From Caldifarciminota bacterium (lineage in GTDB: Bacteria; Hydrothermota; UBA3072): a stretch of DNA of 32,943 nt. The stretch covers positions 1 to 32,943 of the forward strand of contig JAGLZA010000031.1 of NCBI GenBank assembly GCA_023131835.1, read 5' to 3'. The notes beneath the pieces were generated by a model. That model searched no databases. It was not told the DNA's origin and was given only the letters and a program-made list of their open reading frames with translations. Position 1 is the stretch's first letter. Each line of letters starts with the position of its first letter. The position numbers and the translations under genes were made by a program. Below, in pieces: positions 29,745-32,943 of the stretch.

Positions 29745-30161
29745 ATGTACAAACATATACAAAGCGGCTGGCTTCTACTAACATTAGTTGGTTTAGGAAT
29801 TCTATTAACTGGTTATCTCGGAATCTTGTGCTCAAATTGGATTGCACTGACAGTTTTTGGGATGCTTGTGATTTGTGCTATCTTGTTTGCCAGCCTGACC
29901 GTTACGGTGAATAACAATTTTGTTGAGATTAGATTTGGAGTAGGGGTGGTCAGAAGGAAATTTACTCTTGAAGAGATTAAATCTTGTGCAGTTGTTAGAA
30001 ATCGTTGGTGGTATGGTTGGGGAATCAGAAAAATCTCTAAAGGTTGGCTTTTCAATGTGTCTGGATTGGATGCAGTAGAGTTAGCAATGAGGAACGGAAG
30101 AGTGTATCGGATTGGAACTGATGAACCACAAAAACTCTCCGAAACTATCCGAAAAAAATAA
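29745..30161 (+). CDS. Membrane protein with bacterial PH-like domain
   Basis: A 138-residue protein with two membrane helices at about 8-28 and 31-50, and a cytoplasmic beta-rich domain. The latter reads VTVNNNFVEIRFGVGVVRRKFTLEEIKS, then YGWGIRKISKGWLFNVSGLDAVELAM, then GRVYRIGTDEPQKL, the strand and helix order of small bacterial PH-like (YdbT/DUF304-type) domains. Function unknown; probably membrane-associated regulation or scaffolding. AGGAGG lies 10 bases before the ATG, slightly far. A second ribosome site and small ORF follow within 15 bp. Confidence 0.75.
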   Translation: MYKHIQSGWLLLTLVGLGILLTGYLGILCSNWIALTVFGMLVICAILFASLTVTVNNNFVEIRFGVGVVRRKFTLEEIKSCAVVRNRWWYGWGIRKISKGWLFNVSGLDAVELAMRNGRVYRIGTDEPQKLSETIRKK

Positions 30162-30175
30162 AAGGAGGTTGAATT

Positions 30176-30334
30176 ATGTCTAACAGCCATAATGCTGTTT
30201 CGGGCGGGGCTCAACTCCCAAAGGAGTTTTTCACTATTCCTACCTTTGGGACGTTGGGTGGATGTGCCTTAGTTACCTGGGTTGTCTCAGGTGTGCTCAG
30301 TGGAGCAATCTCATTTGTAATTCCTTGCTCCTGA
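30176..30334 (+). CDS. Small membrane ORF (52 residues)
   Basis: An ATG frame of 52 codons with AAAGGAGG seven bases upstream, 14 bp after the PH-like protein gene. Residues 1-22 are polar (MSNSHNAVSGGAQLPKEFF). Residues about 25-49 are a Gly/Val/Ser-rich hydrophobic helix (LGGCALVTWVVSGVLSGAI) fit to cross the membrane, and the peptide ends IPCS with a second cysteine. I recognise no family. The strong ribosome site and position in an operon favour a real gene, but it is short and has no known homologue that I can name. Confidence 0.55.
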   Translation: MSNSHNAVSGGAQLPKEFFTIPTFGTLGGCALVTWVVSGVLSGAISFVIPCS

Positions 30335-30465
30335 AGATGGCTTCCTTTCGGCTAACGACTGATACTGTCACAAAGTCAGCCCCCGACCCATAAACATAAA
30401 GCAAATTTCAAACCATTATTCAGAAGATTAGGGAAAAGTTGAGTGGTTATCTCTTTCAATTGCCC

Positions 30466-30551
30466 CTATTTAACCATTTATCTATTTAACTAATCCCCTT
30501 TGCGGGCTTTGTTAGCTTTTACTCCCTTTGCGGACTTTGCGTCTTGGCGAG
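30466..30551 (-). repeat. Short-period phrases, inverted
   Basis: On the minus strand, CGCCAAGA, CGCAAAGTC, CGCAAAGG and a second weaker run (CCCGCAAAGG) are followed by the 8-bp-type phrase TAGTTAAATAGATAAATGG and TTAAATAGGGGC. The order (A-rich CGCAAAG phrase, then GTTAAATG phrase) matches the composite elements at 11412 and 23276. The rest of the 30335-30571 gap shows nothing else that I can support. Confidence 0.6.
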
Positions 30552-30571
30552 ATATTTAATGGGTAGGGAGG

Positions 30572-32230
30572 TTACCATCCTCCTCCGCCTCCGCCACCAC
30601 CGCCTCCTCCTGAACCTCCGCCGCCACCGGAGAATCCGCTGGAGCTACTACTCGGTGCGGACATAGAAGCAGTCATTGCACTCGCCATGCTATTCACAGA
30701 ACTGGAAATGTAACTTGCAGCTATTATATTTCCTGTAATACCGGAAGAGGCATACCAGTCTGGTGCTTGAAGTGCTATCCCCTCAAACCTTTTGGCCCAT
30801 TTATCCACGACCCCCAGAGCAATGGCAGAGGGTAGAAAGTCATAGAATAGTGTAGGATTTTTCTCCAGCAATGCATTAAGCCTTGGCTTTTCTACCCTTG
30901 TTAGAAATTCCCTGAACCCCAATATTTCCCCCAAGCAATTAGCTCCCTTCCTGGTTCTCCTGGGCATACCACTGCTAAAGAGTAGAAGAATAAAACCCAT
31001 AATAGTAAAGGATAGACTCCATTTAAGAGAGAAAAGATGTAATGGGAACAGGATAAAGGCTATTACAATGATGAGAATACCTAAAGAAGCATATTTAGCC
31101 CTTATCAACTCTGGGTTTCCTGAGAAATATCCGCCCTTTGTTAGATTCTTGTAAAGACTTTTCTTTACCTTGGAGACCGTGGTGTAGAATTTCTGTTTGA
31201 GTTCGCTCATTAAGAATTCGTCACCAAACTCCTTAAGTCCAGAGAAGAACTTCCTTTCATGGTCATTCAGTTCATCTATATCCTTTTTCAGGATATATAT
31301 TTTATAATCCTTCTTTTTTATCAATAATACCCTTGTTTCAATTTCCTCTAATCTGATATATCCCTTTTTTGCAAGAGAAAATAGGATGGAAACAACATCC
31401 TTATTATCTGCCTTCTCATCGAGTATTGTTCCAAACTCAGAAGCGTCTAATCCTTCGGGTGGCTCATACCGTGTAACAATAGTTTCTACCTTGCGTTCCT
31501 TTCCTGTTTTCCACCATTTTACAAACATATATATAAAGAAAATAAAAACCAAGAAAAATGGGACGTTGTTCTTTAATCGAAGGAGAAACATACTCGAACC
31601 AGATGGTTTTTTCAGATAGCCTTTTGGAAGTCTTATATCAATGGTGACACCCTGTCCAGGGTAAAGCATCCATGAGCGGAGGTAAACTTCCTCATTGGTG
31701 AACTCTATAGAGCCTTTCCTTCCTTTTTCATCTCTTTTTCCTGTATAGAATTTGATATCTGATTCATCCAATTTAATAGACTGTGGGAAGATTACGGTTG
31801 CAAAGACCGAATCAATGAGGATTTCCCACTCGTCCCCTGTTATATTCCAATACAATTCATCGTAATCTTTAAAGTATCTGGTGCCGAGAAGGACATAGTA
31901 TGTTATTTCATATCTGTGAACCCCTGTGACACGGATCTTGGGATCGCCGATCCTTATCTTTAGATATTTCCTTCCGTATTTCTTATAGTAAGATTTCTTT
32001 ATGGGTACCGCTTTTCCATCCATTTTTACATCTTTTACACTGAACCCCAGCTCATGGGTTCCCAACTTACCTCCAAGGTCAAGGGGTATTGCTCTATATA
32101 TTCCATGATGGGGTTGATTCGCAAAATCAGCGAGGATGCTCTCATGGATGAGTAGTGACCCATCTGCATTTAGATTGATGGTCGAATGAAAATCTTGTAT
32201 ATGCCAGGAAAGTAGAATCAGAATTAACAT
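30572..32230 (-). CDS. DUF2207 membrane protein
   Basis: A 552-residue protein of the DUF2207 family. A short signal-like N-terminus leads to an extracytoplasmic domain (about 15-215; IQDFHSTINLNADGSLLIHES and GIYRAIPL are typical), a membrane helix at about 222-240, a cytoplasmic segment with EPPEGLDASEFGTILDEKADNKDVVSIL, two more helices at about 382-421, and a C-terminal tail of nearly pure glycine ending GGW, a known feature of the family. Function is unknown; it commonly sits beside lemA, as here, and its ATG overlaps the lemA stop by one base (TAATG). Translation is therefore coupled to lemA. Confidence 0.9.
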   Translation of the reverse strand: MLILILLSWHIQDFHSTINLNADGSLLIHESILADFANQPHHGIYRAIPLDLGGKLGTHELGFSVKDVKMDGKAVPIKKSYYKKYGRKYLKIRIGDPKIRVTGVHRYEITYYVLLGTRYFKDYDELYWNITGDEWEILIDSVFATVIFPQSIKLDESDIKFYTGKRDEKGRKGSIEFTNEEVYLRSWMLYPGQGVTIDIRLPKGYLKKPSGSSMFLLRLKNNVPFFLVFIFFIYMFVKWWKTGKERKVETIVTRYEPPEGLDASEFGTILDEKADNKDVVSILFSLAKKGYIRLEEIETRVLLIKKKDYKIYILKKDIDELNDHERKFFSGLKEFGDEFLMSELKQKFYTTVSKVKKSLYKNLTKGGYFSGNPELIRAKYASLGILIIVIAFILFPLHLFSLKWSLSFTIMGFILLLFSSGMPRRTRKGANCLGEILGFREFLTRVEKPRLNALLEKNPTLFYDFLPSAIALGVVDKWAKRFEGIALQAPDWYASSGITGNIIAASYISSSVNSMASAMTASMSAPSSSSSGFSGGGGGSGGGGGGGGGGGW

Positions 32231-32778
32231 TAAAAGCTCACCTCAGGAACAGCCCTTTCTCTTTCTTCTATCTCGAAGAATTCACTCTTTACAAATTTGA
32301 AGAACATAGCAATGAGGTTAGAAGGGAAGGATTCAACCTTTATATTCAAATCCCTGACGATCGCATTATAGTATCTCCTTGAATTCTGGATTGCATCTTC
32401 AATATTTGACAGTTCATCCTGAAGGTCAAGGAAATTCTGATTTGCTTTTAATTCCGGGTAGTTCTCAGCAACTGCGAAGAGTTGTCTCAATGCACCTGTC
32501 AGTAGATTCTCCGCTTTAGCCCTTTTCTCTGGTGTTGTGGCTGCAGTTGCTTCTGCTCTTGCCCGGGTAACATTTTCAAAGACTGTTTTCTCATGAGAGG
32601 CATAACCCTTTACAGAGTTTACAAGATTGGGAATCAAGTCAGCCCTTCTTTTTAACTGGACATCAATATCACTCCAGGAATTATCCACGAGATTCCTCAA
32701 TCTTATGAATCCGTTATAGGTTGCTACTACCCAGAGAAAAATGATGACAATAATGATTAGTATTATAAGCATAGCCAT
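32230..32778 (-). CDS. lemA: LemA family protein
   Basis: A 182-residue LemA protein. Residues 3-21 form a membrane helix, followed by YNGFIRLRNLVDNSWSDIDVQLKRRADLIPNLVNSVKGYASHEKTVFENVTRARA, the family's hallmark start, and then QLFAVAENYPELKANQNFLDLQDELSNIEDAIQNSRRYYNAIVRDLN. LemA proteins are helical bundles with an external N-terminus and an unclear function. AGGAGG lies five bases upstream of ATG 32778; a second Met at residue 3 is a minor alternative. A consensus -35 box with TAATAA lies upstream. Confidence 0.95.
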   Translation of the reverse strand: MAMLIILIIIVIIFLWVVATYNGFIRLRNLVDNSWSDIDVQLKRRADLIPNLVNSVKGYASHEKTVFENVTRARAEATAATTPEKRAKAENLLTGALRQLFAVAENYPELKANQNFLDLQDELSNIEDAIQNSRRYYNAIVRDLNIKVESFPSNLIAMFFKFVKSEFFEIEERERAVPEVSF

Positions 32779-32810
32779 ATTATCCTCCTTTTTTGTGTCT
32801 TGTTATTCTT

Positions 32811-32839
32811 TTATTATGTATAAATCGCCATTTTGTCAA
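32811..32839 (-). promoter_or_regulatory. Promoter of lemA-DUF2207
   Basis: On the minus strand an exact TTGACA (32839-32834) and TAATAA (32816-32811) are separated by 17 bp, with the ribosome site about 25 bases further on. Confidence 0.7.
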
Positions 32840-32894
32840 CACTTTTTTTGTCACACCCCCCATTTTTTTAAACCGAGAGATGAATGAAAGAGAG

Positions 32895-32930
32895 CGCAGA
32901 GCAAGCTCTGCTACTCCAAAATCTGCAAAT
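32895..32930 (-). repeat. AGAGC hairpin module at the right window edge
   Basis: On the minus strand this is ATTTGCAGATTTT, GGAGTA and a perfect hairpin GCAGAGC-TT-GCTCTGC. All 36 bases match 11649-11684 but one. No GTAGGGGC palindrome follows within the window on its expected side. The preceding 32850-32890 holds AAACCGAGAGATGAATG, a degenerate phrase. Confidence 0.8.
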
Positions 32931-32943
32931 AAATGGTTGGGTG

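Overview
The window is an AT-rich bacterial chromosome segment with 29 protein-coding genes that I can support, mostly on the minus strand. I see no rRNA, tRNA, CRISPR array, prophage or transposase. Four secreted proteins end in a Por-secretion-like (type IX) sorting domain, and one of them is a Porphyromonas-type deiminase. There are also YjbH/PEGA/TPR, LPP20 and transglutaminase/propeller proteins. Together these point to the FCB superphylum or a nearby uncultivated candidate phylum (WOR-3/Stahlbacteria or TA06-like). That placement is inferred from protein style only; no phylogenetic marker was tested.

Layout: 171-4247 (+) is one operon behind a strong promoter: an envelope YjbH-like/PEGA/TPR protein, purM, a YbbR-like protein and tsaD. 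It converges on and slightly overlaps a THEP1-like NTPase (-), followed by a nitroreductase (-). 5574-11175 (-) is a run of three secreted beta-propeller proteins with nearly the same C-terminal tail, two of them recent tandem duplicates. 11833-14409 (-) is a secreted peptidylarginine-deiminase-like protein. 15044-17854 (-) is an operon behind a consensus promoter: a 2TM protein, a membrane-anchored flavodoxin-like protein, DUF4342 and two overlapping methyltransferases. 17977-23195 (-) holds a GuaA-type ATP pyrophosphatase, a TPR lipoprotein, a terpenoid-cyclase-like toroid protein, a family 4 uracil-DNA glycosylase with an extra four-Cys tail, a membrane protein and an LPP20-like lipoprotein. 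glnA stands alone (+). 25226-29217 (-) encodes a transglutaminase, a HAD phosphatase fused to a P-loop kinase, and a CapA-like protein. 29745-30334 (+) carries a PH-like membrane protein and a 52-residue membrane ORF. 30572-32778 (-) is the lemA/DUF2207 pair.

The most unusual content lies between the genes. Every gene-poor gap (11176-11832, 14440-15043, 21524-21832, 23196-23778, 29218-29744, 30335-30571, and the window ends) is packed with short repeats of two kinds. The first kind is palindromes whose outer arm is GTAGGGGC or a variant, with inner halves that differ from copy to copy yet remain self-complementary. The second kind is short tandem phrases with fixed unit lengths of 7, 8, 9 or 10 bp. 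The modules recur in the same order in two large copies (11412-11732 and 23276-23660), with a partial inverted copy at 14766-14839. This looks like a composite non-coding element family carrying no transposase in this window, and it is the best candidate here for something not formally described.
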